Assembly: GCA_021647625.1 (NCBI GenBank)
Contig: JAKIUJ010000004.1
Span: 1-47,746, forward strand
DNA length: 47,746 bases
Reading direction: 5' to 3'
DNA from: Desulfobacula sp.
GTDB taxonomy: Bacteria > Desulfobacterota > Desulfobacteria > Desulfobacterales > Desulfobacteraceae
Below are positions 7,850-16,177 of the stretch, piece after piece. Position 1 is the stretch's first letter. Every line of letters begins with the position of its first letter. Under the pieces are notes generated by a model. It searched no databases, was not told where the DNA came from, and was given only the letters and a program-made list of their open reading frames with translations. Position numbers and translations under genes: made by a program.

Positions 7850-9172
7850 TTATCCCTGCTGCGTCCCGATTCCATACTTCTGGAGACGGTATCTTAATGC
7901 ACTTCGTGTGATACCAAGCTCTCTTGCGGCCTGGGACTGATTCCAGCGGCACTTTGTCAATGCGACCAACAAAAGGTTCTGTTCCTGGGCAACCAGGTCC
8001 AGGGGGGAGGAGTGATCACTTGCACGCCGCAGATTTTCGGTTTTGGGTTTCAAAAACAAATGCTCCGGCAGAATCATATTATCATGGCTGATGAGGACAG
8101 CCCGTTCCATGGTATTTTTTAATTCCCGTACATTCCCCGGCCAGGAGTGCCTTTGCAGCAATTCTCGACTTTCCCTGGAGACCTGAACCCCTGGCTGGTT
8201 GAACTCAGTTGCAAAATATTCAATAAAATAATCGGTTAAAATATCAACATCTCCCGGCCGCTCCCTTAGTGCCGGCATTGTCAGACAGACCGTGTTAAGT
8301 CGATAAAAAAGATCTGCCCTGAATATTTTTTTCAGAATCATATCTTCCAGATCCAGGTTGGTTGCTGACAATATCTTGACTGAAACCGGCCGGGATCGGG
8401 TACTGCCGACCGGGGTGATTACTTTTTCCTCTACAGCATGCAAAAGCTTAGGCTGCAGTGCTAAAGGGAGGTCTCCGATTTCATCTAAAAAGATAATACC
8501 GCCGTCTGCTTTGGAAAATGCACCTTCCCTGTTATCTGTTGCACCGGTAAATGCTCCTTTTTTATGTCCGAAAAGCTCACTTTCGAGAAGATCCCGCGGA
8601 ATGGCGGCACAATTGACCCGTACCATGGGGCCTTCAGATCGTCTGGACGACTGATGAATAGCTCTTGCAGCCAATTCCTTTCCGGTCCCGGACTCTCCGG
8701 TAATCAAAACCGAGCTGTCTGTGGATGCAAAAAGAGAGATATCCCGGCGGACTGTTTCCATGATCTCACATTCCCCCATCAACTGTTCTTTTATAGTTCC
8801 GGCATGATTCTTTGAGGCCAGCGCCTGCCCGGCAAGGGTGATCAACTGGTTATGGTTCACCGGTTTTGTCACAAAATCAAACGCCCCCTGCTTCATGGCG
8901 GTAACGGCTGTTTCAACCGTTCCAAAAGCAGTGAGGATAATCACTGGAATATCTGAAAAATTTTGTTGCCCAAACGCAAGGACTTCAAACCCATCCATCG
9001 GTTTCATCTTAATATCCGTTATGACAATATCAGGCCCCCACGTCTTCCAGACCTTAATTCCCTCTTTCCCGTTTTCAGCAGTTGTTACCTTAAACCCGTT
9101 ATCTTTCAGGACCATTCCCAATATCCGCCTCAACCGGGCTTCATCTTCTATCAGTAAAATCTTTTCATTCAT
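7850..9172 (-). CDS. prsR: Sigma-54 response regulator, PrsR-like
   Basis: NtrC-family activator of 440 residues. The receiver domain (1-120) has acidic residues ED at 9-10, phospho-acceptor Asp53, and Lys103. The AAA+ domain (about 130-370) has Walker A GESGTGKE (159-166), an intact sigma-54 contact loop GAFTGA (206-211) and Walker B GGIIFLDEIGD. The C-terminal Fis-type HTH reads WNQSQAARELGITRSALRYRLQKYG. It overlaps the kinase gene by 4 nt. Family membership is firm. The PrsR name is inferred from the kinase type and from the adjacent PEP-CTERM genes with matching sigma-54 promoters. Confidence 0.85.
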   Translation of the reverse strand: MNEKILLIEDEARLRRILGMVLKDNGFKVTTAENGKEGIKVWKTWGPDIVITDIKMKPMDGFEVLAFGQQNFSDIPVIILTAFGTVETAVTAMKQGAFDFVTKPVNHNQLITLAGQALASKNHAGTIKEQLMGECEIMETVRRDISLFASTDSSVLITGESGTGKELAARAIHQSSRRSEGPMVRVNCAAIPRDLLESELFGHKKGAFTGATDNREGAFSKADGGIIFLDEIGDLPLALQPKLLHAVEEKVITPVGSTRSRPVSVKILSATNLDLEDMILKKIFRADLFYRLNTVCLTMPALRERPGDVDILTDYFIEYFATEFNQPGVQVSRESRELLQRHSWPGNVRELKNTMERAVLISHDNMILPEHLFLKPKTENLRRASDHSSPLDLVAQEQNLLLVALTKCRWNQSQAARELGITRSALRYRLQKYGIGTQQG

Positions 9173-11703
9173 TGTTTTCCCTGTACGCTCCTGTCTGAAA
9201 TAATTGCACGATTCAGGTCATATCCTTTCTTTGTCACACCTGTTGCCAGCGGTTTCAAAGGAAGCCGGATACGCACCGTCACCCCTTTTATCGTCCTGTT
9301 GAAAAGCTGGATGGTTCCGCTGTGAGCCGATATAAGCTGTCTGCATACCACAAGCCCCAATCCAAGCCCCTTTTCCTTGGTTGTAAAGAAATTATTAAAG
9401 ACCTTATCCTTGTGTTCATTTTCAATTCCGGGTCCGGTATCTTTTATGTTCAACTCAATTTTATCCTGATATACTGCCGCCTCCAGAATAACGTTTCCAC
9501 CGTCAGGCATCATATCCTCACTGTTATTGATCAAATTATGAAGCACCTGGGTCAGTTGTCTTAAATCCCCATACATGGTGGGAAGATACTCTTTTATCCG
9601 GCATTCGATATCTATTTCAGGATTATGGTGGTCTGAGTGACGCCACCTTAGAACAAGCCGTGGCAGTTCCTTATTCAGATCAATTTGCCCGAGGACGGGC
9701 GGACGCTGCTTGGCAAGCCCCAGAAGGCTGGTAATGGTCATACTCAGGTGCTCCACCTCATCCATGATATAATGCAGCATCTCTTTTTTTACTGTTTCCG
9801 ACTCTTTTCCCTGTTCAAGATACTGGGCTGAACTGTGAATGATTCCCAGGGGATTTTTCAATTCATGGGCCAGCATGGTGGACATTTCACCCACAAGGAC
9901 CATTTTTTCCTTATGTACTTTCTGGCTGAAAAGCTCTTCTAACTGCCTTTTGCTTTCAATCAATGTTTCATACCGCATGGCATTTTCCAGAGCAATGGCG
10001 GCCTGGTTGGCAAAGCTGGAAAAAAGGTGAAGATCCTCTTCCCGGAAAAAACGGCCATCCTTTCGCGGACCGATGATCAGAAACCCGGGACTGGACCGGG
10101 TAGATTTCAAAGGAAAAACCAGTGTATAATTCTCTTTCTTAATCAGGCCAAGCTCATTTTCGAGCGCTTTTTCATCCCCCTTGTAATGGGTAAGCAAAAA
10201 AGAGCGTTCCGTATCTTTAAATATGGAAAACAATCGGCTTTCTCCCCAGGGATACGCTTCGATATTCACATTTTCCGGATAACAGCGGGACTGATTTTCT
10301 TCCACAAGAATCAATGCCGCCCCAGTGATGCCTATTTTCTCCGGCAGTTCCCCTACAATGGCGTGTAAAAGATCCGGCCACCTGAGTGATGCGGTTATCT
10401 TATCACTAATTTCATGAAAGATTTTCGCCGGAACCGGACGTCGCCGGTAGAAGATACGATCAATATATTTTTCTATCCAGGAAATAGCAGGCTGAAAAAA
10501 AAGTATGGTGCCAATGGTAAATAATAAAAACAGCTCCTCAGACAAGATGCTCCTTCCGAAAAACCATCGCTTTAACCCGGCGATTACCAGTGAATACACC
10601 AGAGACAGAATCACGATAAGGGCTGTATATGAAACAATCCTGCTGACCATTTTATCCACATCAAACAGGCGATACCGAACCAGGGATAAACAAAGGGAAA
10701 GGGGAACGCTTGTGGCCATTAAAGTCACGGTGTGCAATGAAATCAGGGGACGGTCGATGATCAGCTCAGGCAGAAGATAGAGGAACAGGTATGGAGAAAT
10801 TCCGAAAACAGCGGCTATCAATGGAGTAAGCAATTGGTTTTTAATTGATGGATCCGATGATGTATACACATCAAACACATGCTTGGAAAATGTACCAACA
10901 ATGATGAATGGAGCTGCCCAGTTTCTTACCCGGATCAATTGACTGAAAAAAGCACTGCTGTCGTCTGCCAGACCCCAGGCCGCCAGAATGCTTACCAGAG
11001 GAGGCATAAGATAAAAGAGAACAATCAGAAAGGGCCGGCCGGTTAAAAGGTCCCTTTGTTCAGGGTAACGCAGGACAAAATGAGCCCAGGATGAAAAGGC
11101 AATCCAGATACTGATAACAACCACGATATAGTACCAGAACACAACGGCTGGCTGGAGAGAACCAAAAGAGAATGGAATGTCAGCCGACACCGCAATAGCA
11201 AAAGATATCATTGAGATCAGAAATATGTGGGACGGCTGGTCTGCCGGTGACCGGGTAAAGGCTGTCAGGCTCAGTACAAATAACACCAGAATAACCAGGA
11301 GAAAAGGGAAGGCTGAAGCAATAAACTCAATAAGAGATAAGGGCCTTGCTTCAAGTGGCAGCATTATTTTTTTCGAATTACGGAGGATAGTAATATCATG
11401 GGTTGGAACACTTGAAAACGGGGAAAGAAAAATTGAATAAAGCCGCTTATCATAATCCTGGTGATTTACCTGAACAATCAGATCACCTGGTTTGATTGTT
11501 TCAACAGAGGCTTCCACGGAAGAGACATAAAACCCTTTCTGGCTGAAATCGAGAGAGATTCCCGTTGTTCCCTGTATGAGCGTTACCCAGCAAAAAGAGA
11601 TAAAAATAACAAAAGAGAGCCCAGCATATCCGAAAAAGAAGATCGGGGGTCTGAAAAACTTTGCTTGCGAAGATGATGTCCCTGTACCCTTTTTAATCAA
11701 CAT
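9169..11703 (-). CDS. prsK: Membrane sensor histidine kinase, PrsK-like
   Basis: An 844-residue kinase. One membrane helix (20-45) is followed by a PDZ-like periplasmic region (about 50-118, IKPGDLIVQVNHQDY), then about seven more membrane helices (125-405), a cytoplasmic GAF domain (about 430-575), HisKA with phospho-acceptor His613 in MLAHELKNPLG, and a HATPase domain with NLINNSED, DTGPGI and GLGLGL boxes. The GAF-HisKA-HATPase order behind a multi-pass membrane region fits the PEP-CTERM kinase PrsK; the PDZ-like insert is additional. It is the first gene of a two-gene operon with the regulator. No clear promoter was seen upstream. Confidence 0.8.
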   Translation of the reverse strand: MLIKKGTGTSSSQAKFFRPPIFFFGYAGLSFVIFISFCWVTLIQGTTGISLDFSQKGFYVSSVEASVETIKPGDLIVQVNHQDYDKRLYSIFLSPFSSVPTHDITILRNSKKIMLPLEARPLSLIEFIASAFPFLLVILVLFVLSLTAFTRSPADQPSHIFLISMISFAIAVSADIPFSFGSLQPAVVFWYYIVVVISIWIAFSSWAHFVLRYPEQRDLLTGRPFLIVLFYLMPPLVSILAAWGLADDSSAFFSQLIRVRNWAAPFIIVGTFSKHVFDVYTSSDPSIKNQLLTPLIAAVFGISPYLFLYLLPELIIDRPLISLHTVTLMATSVPLSLCLSLVRYRLFDVDKMVSRIVSYTALIVILSLVYSLVIAGLKRWFFGRSILSEELFLLFTIGTILFFQPAISWIEKYIDRIFYRRRPVPAKIFHEISDKITASLRWPDLLHAIVGELPEKIGITGAALILVEENQSRCYPENVNIEAYPWGESRLFSIFKDTERSFLLTHYKGDEKALENELGLIKKENYTLVFPLKSTRSSPGFLIIGPRKDGRFFREEDLHLFSSFANQAAIALENAMRYETLIESKRQLEELFSQKVHKEKMVLVGEMSTMLAHELKNPLGIIHSSAQYLEQGKESETVKKEMLHYIMDEVEHLSMTITSLLGLAKQRPPVLGQIDLNKELPRLVLRWRHSDHHNPEIDIECRIKEYLPTMYGDLRQLTQVLHNLINNSEDMMPDGGNVILEAAVYQDKIELNIKDTGPGIENEHKDKVFNNFFTTKEKGLGLGLVVCRQLISAHSGTIQLFNRTIKGVTVRIRLPLKPLATGVTKKGYDLNRAIISDRSVQGKQ

Positions 11704-12089
11704 GAGTCAGATCGTGCCTTGTCATATTAGGATCATGAATTAAGATGTCAGAAATTTTTACGGAAATATGGTTTGAAGTCAAGGACAAAAACTGTTGTCT
11801 CACTGGATCACACGTTCAAACGGTTGCAAGGAGGCCCCCATTGTTACCACAATTTGTTTAAATGAGCAGTTTATAATTATATCCTGACTTTGAAATACAG
11901 CAAAAAACATGCCGATCCATCCTCAATCGCATTCAAAACACAATTCTCGCATCACATCTGTCCGTAACCGGGCAATCTGGTGATACAATATCTATTGCCC
12001 TAAAAAATAAAGCAATTTCCAAGAAACGGATTATTCCGCAGGCTGGTGATCAACGACAAAGTTTCCAAAGTCATGCAGGGGGTGTTGTC
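11704..12089. other. Intergenic region between prsK-like gene and IS91 copy 2
   Basis: No intact gene. The frame of the transposase is open for about 60 codons upstream of its ATG (ILNRIQNTILASHLSVTGQSGD...), but this looks like unrelated or decayed sequence. A short inverted repeat (GGGCAAT...ATTGCCC) lies near 11970-12000. The left end of the IS could not be placed. Confidence 0.4.
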
Positions 12090-13181
12090 ATGAGTGATAT
12101 TCAAAAAATCTTCCAAATGTATGGATCACAATATATGGCGCTTTATGGTGATAGAATGCCGCAGTCTCATAAGAAAATCATCCGGGATATCATTAAGTGT
12201 CGAAATGGCGCCTTTGGCACAATGGTGTATGAGTGCAGTGAGTGTCGCAACCTGCATTTTGTCCACTGTTGCTGTGGCAACCGGCATTGATCCAACTGTC
12301 AGCAGAGCAAAGCGGATCAATGGCTTAACCAGCAGATGAAAAAACTTTTGCCAACCCATTACTTCCTGTTAACAATTACACTCCCTCAAGGTCTTCGGGG
12401 GATTGTAAGATCTCACCAGCAACAATCTTATAGCGCACTGTTTTCATGCACCAATAAAGCCCTGAAAAAATTAGCACAGGACACACGATTTGTCGGATCT
12501 GATCAAATCGGATATCTGGCTGCCCTTCATACCTGGGGCGGTATGCTCCAGTATCATCCCCATTTGCATATAGTTATTCCAGGAGGCGCCCTGTCTGATC
12601 ATAATGATCAATGGCTTTCTTCCAGGCAGGATCTATTCGTGCACACAAAACCTCTGGCAATCATTTTCAAAGCCAAATTCAAGGATACAATGAAAAAAGC
12701 CGGGCTGCTGGATAAAATAGATCCCTCAGTTTGGAAACAGCAATGGGTGATTGACAGCCAGGCTGTGGGGCAGGGACAAAACTCCCTGCGTTATCTTTCA
12801 AGATATGTATTCCGTGTTGCTATCACCAACAATCGTATTAAAAGCTTTGAAAATGGTGTTATTAAATTCCTGTACAAAAACCGTGAAAAGAAAAAGTGGA
12901 AAATCATGGCACTTTCTGCCATGGAGTTTATCAGACGATTTTTGCAGCATGTTCTTCCCAAAGGATTTATGAAAATCAGGCATTATGGTTTTCTCAATCC
13001 CAATAGTGCATTGCCAATAGAGAAGATCCGTGAACTCATTTCATTCATCCATGACATTGTTGCACTTTTTACTCAAATCCGGGAACCTGCAGCAATACCT
13101 GGTATTAAATGCAGCCATTGCGGGCATGATTTGAAATTTGTCTTTTTTGCAAAGCCTGAGGCACGGAGCAGGCCCGGATAA
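12090..13181 (+). CDS. IS91-family transposase with one in-frame TGA
   Basis: Y2-type rolling-circle transposase of 363 codons, a different subfamily from the copy at 3.7 kb. It is in a single frame, interrupted only by TGA at 12288-12290. Before it: zinc-finger sequence CSECRNLHFVHCCCGNRH; after it: SNCQQSKADQWLNQQ, then HUH motif HPHLHIVIPGG, the two catalytic Tyr in LRYLSRYVFRVAI and a C-terminal CSHCGHDLKF ribbon. Family members normally have Cys at the TGA position (GNRHCPxCQ). The ORF track therefore splits it into 66 and 281 residues. It is either a single nonsense mutation or a selenocysteine codon. The RBS is GGGGGTG before ATG 12090. Confidence 0.8.
12285..12322 (+). promoter_or_regulatory. 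Stem-loop spanning the in-frame TGA of the IS91 transposase
   Basis: CATTGATCC (12285-12293) is exactly complementary to GGATCAATG (12314-12322), enclosing 20 nt. The TGA codon lies inside the 5' arm. Bacterial SECIS elements are stem-loops starting at or just after UGA, so the geometry is suggestive, but the loop shows no obvious guanine-led apical hairpin. It could be chance. Confidence 0.3.
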
Positions 13182-13443
13182 CTGCACGAAACTGATTACC
13201 CGGTATTGGTCAGCTTTACAAACAGCCTGTGACATTGGCATGTTTTTGTACCCGTGCGCCAAATTGCCGGTATTTTAATTTTTGACCTGGATTTTTATAG
13301 CTGAAAACGGCCTTGTTTTTGATATTTACATTAGGAGAACGATCCTTTTTAACAAATTTTATCACATTCGATCTTTAAATTTCTGGCCTTCAAGTTACAC
13401 ATCCAGCAAATCGCTTACCTTTTCCCCTAATGATCCGCGGCTT

Positions 13444-13510
13444 CATGAACCATAGGATTAGTACCGAGCCTCGTGCCTCGGCACGGTTACTAATCCTTTA
13501 TTTGTTATGC
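13444..13510 (-). repeat. attC-like site at the 3' end of the two-gene cassette
   Basis: Read on the minus strand, GCATAAC (matching RYYYAAC except at one base) follows the last gene and includes its stop codon, as is common in integron cassettes. Seven bases later there is an imperfect palindrome GGATTAGTAACCG...CGGTACTAATCC with an extra unpaired base, and then GTTCATG. Size, structure and position fit an attC recombination site; the outer core box deviates from GTTRRRY. Confidence 0.45.
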
Positions 13511-14035
13511 AATTTCATGTAATGGTAGATTGACATAAACACGGTCTGATATTGTAGAAATTGTTGAAATATCATATTTTCTTCCCAATTTCGGGATCCA
13601 ATATCTGCCATGTGCTAACCAATGACGATACTTGAGAGCACCAATAAAATCAGAAATGATACTTTTGAAATTTGGGTACTCAGATTTCCATATTGTTAAA
13701 ATTTCATTCTCAAGTGAAACATTTTCCCCCTTTGATTTATGTAGCTCTCTAAACTCCCGTGACAAGTCGTCTTTGTGCTTTTTTGTGGCGCGAATAATGT
13801 AATCAATCCTGAAACTTGCTTCTATTGTGCTTAGAATATTAAATGATATATTTTTTTCTAACTCTGCAAGATGAAGATCGAAAGATTCAATTAATTCATT
13901 TTTTGTTAAACCAATATAATGTTGATTTTTCACTTTACTGCTTGCGATACCTTCTCTATAATAATTTAAGGACTTAGAAGTGGTATGATAATATAGAAAT
14001 ATTTCATTCAAATTCTGGTGTTGATCAGAAAACAT
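13505..14035 (-). CDS. HEPN-like protein (candidate ribonuclease)
   Basis: A 176-residue, mostly helical protein. Near the C-terminus, LKYRHWLAHGRYW contains Arg137-x4-His142, the RX4-6H signature of HEPN RNases found in toxins and abortive-infection proteins. An acidic helix (IEASFRIDYIIRA, 71-83) precedes it. No other domain is recognised. The gene follows its partner by 6 nt on the same strand and its stop codon lies within an attC-like core, so the pair appears to be one mobile cassette. A defence or toxin role is inferred from the motif and setting, not shown. Confidence 0.55.
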   Translation of the reverse strand: MFSDQHQNLNEIFLYYHTTSKSLNYYREGIASSKVKNQHYIGLTKNELIESFDLHLAELEKNISFNILSTIEASFRIDYIIRATKKHKDDLSREFRELHKSKGENVSLENEILTIWKSEYPNFKSIISDFIGALKYRHWLAHGRYWIPKLGRKYDISTISTISDRVYVNLPLHEIA

Positions 14036-14041
14036 ATTAAA

Positions 14042-14578
14042 TTACCCTCCGATTACTTCTAACACTGCATCCGAAAATGAATCACTATCAAGTTCAATGT
14101 ACTTAATGGCCGGAGGTGGTGTTGAAATTTTCCATACCCATTCTGGTTCTTCTTTCTTCTCTTCTGGTTTAGGTTTGTCACCAACTGCTATATCTACCTT
14201 TATGGATGGACCACCTGATTGTTTCGGGACTAATACAAATTTTATTATCCCATTCTTTCCTTTCATGTCTATCCGCCCCTTAGCTCCGATTAACAACGTA
14301 CCAATAGGTTCTAATAAAATTTGCTCACTGGCGATTTTAATTATCATGTTATTTGCATTGTATATACCGATATGCTCTTCATTTATCTCCTTGTTCTTGT
14401 ATTCAAAAGAGATGACGTCACTATCTTCAAGATCATTTAACCAACTTTCAATTTGACCATATATTTCATTTAAAGATTGTAGCCATTCATCTTTGTGTTT
14501 TTCCCAATCTATTTTTTCCTCATCAACTGCATTTTGTTTCTTGGCATTAATGAATACCTGTAAGTCTTTTTTTCCCAT
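14042..14578 (-). CDS. Uncharacterised partner of the HEPN-like protein
   Basis: A 178-residue soluble protein that I do not recognise. It has a charged helical N-terminus (1-55), a beta-rich middle (about 55-130, IGTLLIGAKGRIDMKGKNGIIKFVLVP), an acidic-basic proline-containing linker (KPKPEEKKEEPEW) and a C-terminal segment. There is no signal peptide or membrane helix. It is the first gene of the two-gene cassette. GGAGG at 9 nt before the ATG is a good RBS. In a toxin-antitoxin reading it would be the antidote or regulator, but the sequence gives no direct evidence. Confidence 0.5.
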   Translation of the reverse strand: MGKKDLQVFINAKKQNAVDEEKIDWEKHKDEWLQSLNEIYGQIESWLNDLEDSDVISFEYKNKEINEEHIGIYNANNMIIKIASEQILLEPIGTLLIGAKGRIDMKGKNGIIKFVLVPKQSGGPSIKVDIAVGDKPKPEEKKEEPEWVWKISTPPPAIKYIELDSDSFSDAVLEVIGG

Positions 14579-14606
14579 GTTAATTTACCTCCGATTTTAT
14601 TTTTAT

Positions 14607-14707
14607 GCATAACGCTGAAAATGAGCTGACACAAAAGCCGCTGAAATATTTGGATTTAACGAAAAATCGGCTCGGCTTTTGTGGTCAGCTCCATTTTTTT
14701 GTTCAAG
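14607..14707 (-). repeat. attC-like site at the 5' end of the two-gene cassette
   Basis: On the minus strand a long imperfect hairpin, ATGGAGCTGACCACAAAAGCCG paired with CGGCTTTTGT-GTCAGCT-CAT, has two unpaired bases on one arm. It ends in CAGCGTTATGC about 30 nt before the first cassette gene. Extrahelical bases on one strand, a variable loop of about 30 nt and a terminal GTTATGC box (complementary to the GCATAAC at the other end of the cassette) are attC hallmarks. The outer box, CTTGAAC, deviates from consensus. Confidence 0.5.
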
Positions 14708-14758
14708 TAAGCCGCTCCGCGGCAGATTAAGCCATACAATCATTGTTCAATTCCATTA

Positions 14759-14837
14759 CTCATGGTATCTTCTTACCGGCTTGCAGGTCGGTATCTTCGC
14801 CCGACAAGGTTTAAAGAAGAAAGGAAGATACCATGAG
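14759..14837 (+). promoter_or_regulatory. Inverted repeat masking the recombinase ribosome-binding site
   Basis: CTCATGGTATCTTC (14759-14772) is the exact complement of GAAGATACCATGAG (14824-14837), which contains the start codon and part of the Shine-Dalgarno sequence of the recombinase gene. A second GGTATCTTC (14790-14798) could pair with the same target. In a long transcript the start site would be sequestered; a transcript beginning after 14800 would be free. Confidence 0.5.
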
Positions 14838-15867
14838 CAATTTAATCAAACGTTTCAAAGAAGATCTCCAACTTGCCGGTTATGCAAAAAGGAGTATTCA
14901 ATCCTATACCAGCGCAGTTTTAAAACTACAACGCTTTTACAATAAACCATTAGAAGATATCAGCGAAGAGCAGTTACGTCAATACTGGCTTTGCTGCCAG
15001 AATGAGTTTGGTTGGAGTGCTGCTACACTGCGTATCAGCTACTCTGGTATTCAGCATTTTTTTACCAGAACGCTGGTTCAATCCTGGAACATTTTCAACA
15101 ACATCAAATGGAAGCGTGAGCAAACCTTACCAACTATTCTGAGCCTGGAGGAGGTCAGGCAAATTATTTATGCCCTTCCCACTGTGCAAAGCCATACTTT
15201 TTATTTGACATTGTATTCCATGGGACTGCGGTTGAGGGAAGCTACAACACTCCAGGTTAAAGATATTCTTTCCGACAGGGGACTTGTGCATATTCACTGC
15301 GGTAAAGGGGCCATGGACAGGACAGTGCCTTTACCTGAAATCACCCTGTTGGCTTTACGCAAATATTATAAAACACATTGCAATCCCAAATGGATATTCC
15401 CTGCTTTGGGCCGCAACGGCGGTAAGAATGCCCAATATGCCAAAAGTCACGTGAGCGACAGTGGCGTTCAAGGCGTTTTGCGATCTACTTTGAAACGCCT
15501 GAAGTTTAAAAAACATGTTCACCCTCATGTATTCCGCCATGCGTATGCGACTCATCTGCTGGAAGCCAATATCCCCATACGGCATGTTCAAAAAATATTA
15601 GGCCATAAAACGCTTAAGAGCACCATGATTTATCTGCATGTGACCACACAGGCTCAAGTCAGAGGCTGTAGCGGTAATTGTTTTTGGCAAGAAGCATCCA
15701 TGCTTCTTTTATATCAAATTATTTTACTCGTGTTCCGAACTTTTTTTAAAAATTTGATAAAAACTTTACTAACCCGAATATTTACGTTTGATGGATTGTT
15801 TTGTCTCCATGAATCTATTCTATCCTTACTCATTTTTTTATCATTTGGTAATAAACACCGCCTATGA
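14833..15867 (+). CDS. Tyrosine recombinase of the IS91-companion type, altered 3' end
   Basis: Site-specific recombinase. The SAM-like domain covers about 1-90. The catalytic domain has Arg in GLRLREATTLQ, Lys in GKGAMDR, HVFRHAYATHLLE, GHKTLKS and the nucleophile in MIYLHVTT. It resembles the recombinases that often accompany IS91-like transposases. After LHVTTQAQV (about residue 276) the sequence turns into an unrelated hydrophobic tail of about 65 residues, so the native C-terminus has been replaced at about 15660. All catalytic residues remain. ATG 14833 has AGGAAG upstream. It lies beyond the HEPN cassette rather than next to a transposase. Confidence 0.75.
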   Translation: MSNLIKRFKEDLQLAGYAKRSIQSYTSAVLKLQRFYNKPLEDISEEQLRQYWLCCQNEFGWSAATLRISYSGIQHFFTRTLVQSWNIFNNIKWKREQTLPTILSLEEVRQIIYALPTVQSHTFYLTLYSMGLRLREATTLQVKDILSDRGLVHIHCGKGAMDRTVPLPEITLLALRKYYKTHCNPKWIFPALGRNGGKNAQYAKSHVSDSGVQGVLRSTLKRLKFKKHVHPHVFRHAYATHLLEANIPIRHVQKILGHKTLKSTMIYLHVTTQAQVRGCSGNCFWQEASMLLLYQIILLVFRTFFKNLIKTLLTRIFTFDGLFCLHESILSLLIFLSFGNKHRL

Positions 15868-16032
15868 ATAATAGGAAATTTTGGGTTAATCAAATTTTTA
15901 ATATCAGTAAAAAAAGTGAAATAGATTGAAAAAAACTATAGGGACAGTTCTAAAGGCCTGAACGTGAACAGGTTCAAAAGAATAGATAGGGTCTCCATCC
16001 GAAAGAGAATTCGGCAATTGTCGTATAGACAC

Positions 16033-16062
16033 ATTCGATACTTTTTATAGATATATTCGATA
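16033..16062 (+). promoter_or_regulatory. Direct repeats ATTCGATA upstream of the reductase operon
   Basis: ATTCGATA occurs at 16033-16040 and 16055-16062, 22 nt apart (about two helical turns), in a very AT-rich stretch 115-145 nt before the first gene of the operon. This could be a tandem operator. A short hairpin (AAATCC-TTGA-GGATTT, 16147-16162) then precedes the RBS GGGAGAGGG. The rest of 15868-16177 holds nothing I recognise. Confidence 0.35.
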
Positions 16063-16177
16063 TATTTTTAAATATAAATTGGAACAATCAATTTGATCTG
16101 ATTTGCATACCTAAAGTATAGATAGGCGCTGGATAGTGATGATATGAAATCCTTGAGGATTTTTTGGGAGAGGGTGA

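Noticed and set aside
13444-13510. Rho-independent terminator for the HEPN-like gene
   Set aside because: The hairpin could act as one, but the GCATAAC core at the stop codon, the extrahelical base and a matching site at the other end of the pair fit attC better.
16147-16162. Riboswitch or attenuator before the reductase operon
   Set aside because: Only a 6-bp hairpin with a T-run is present; no larger conserved fold was seen.
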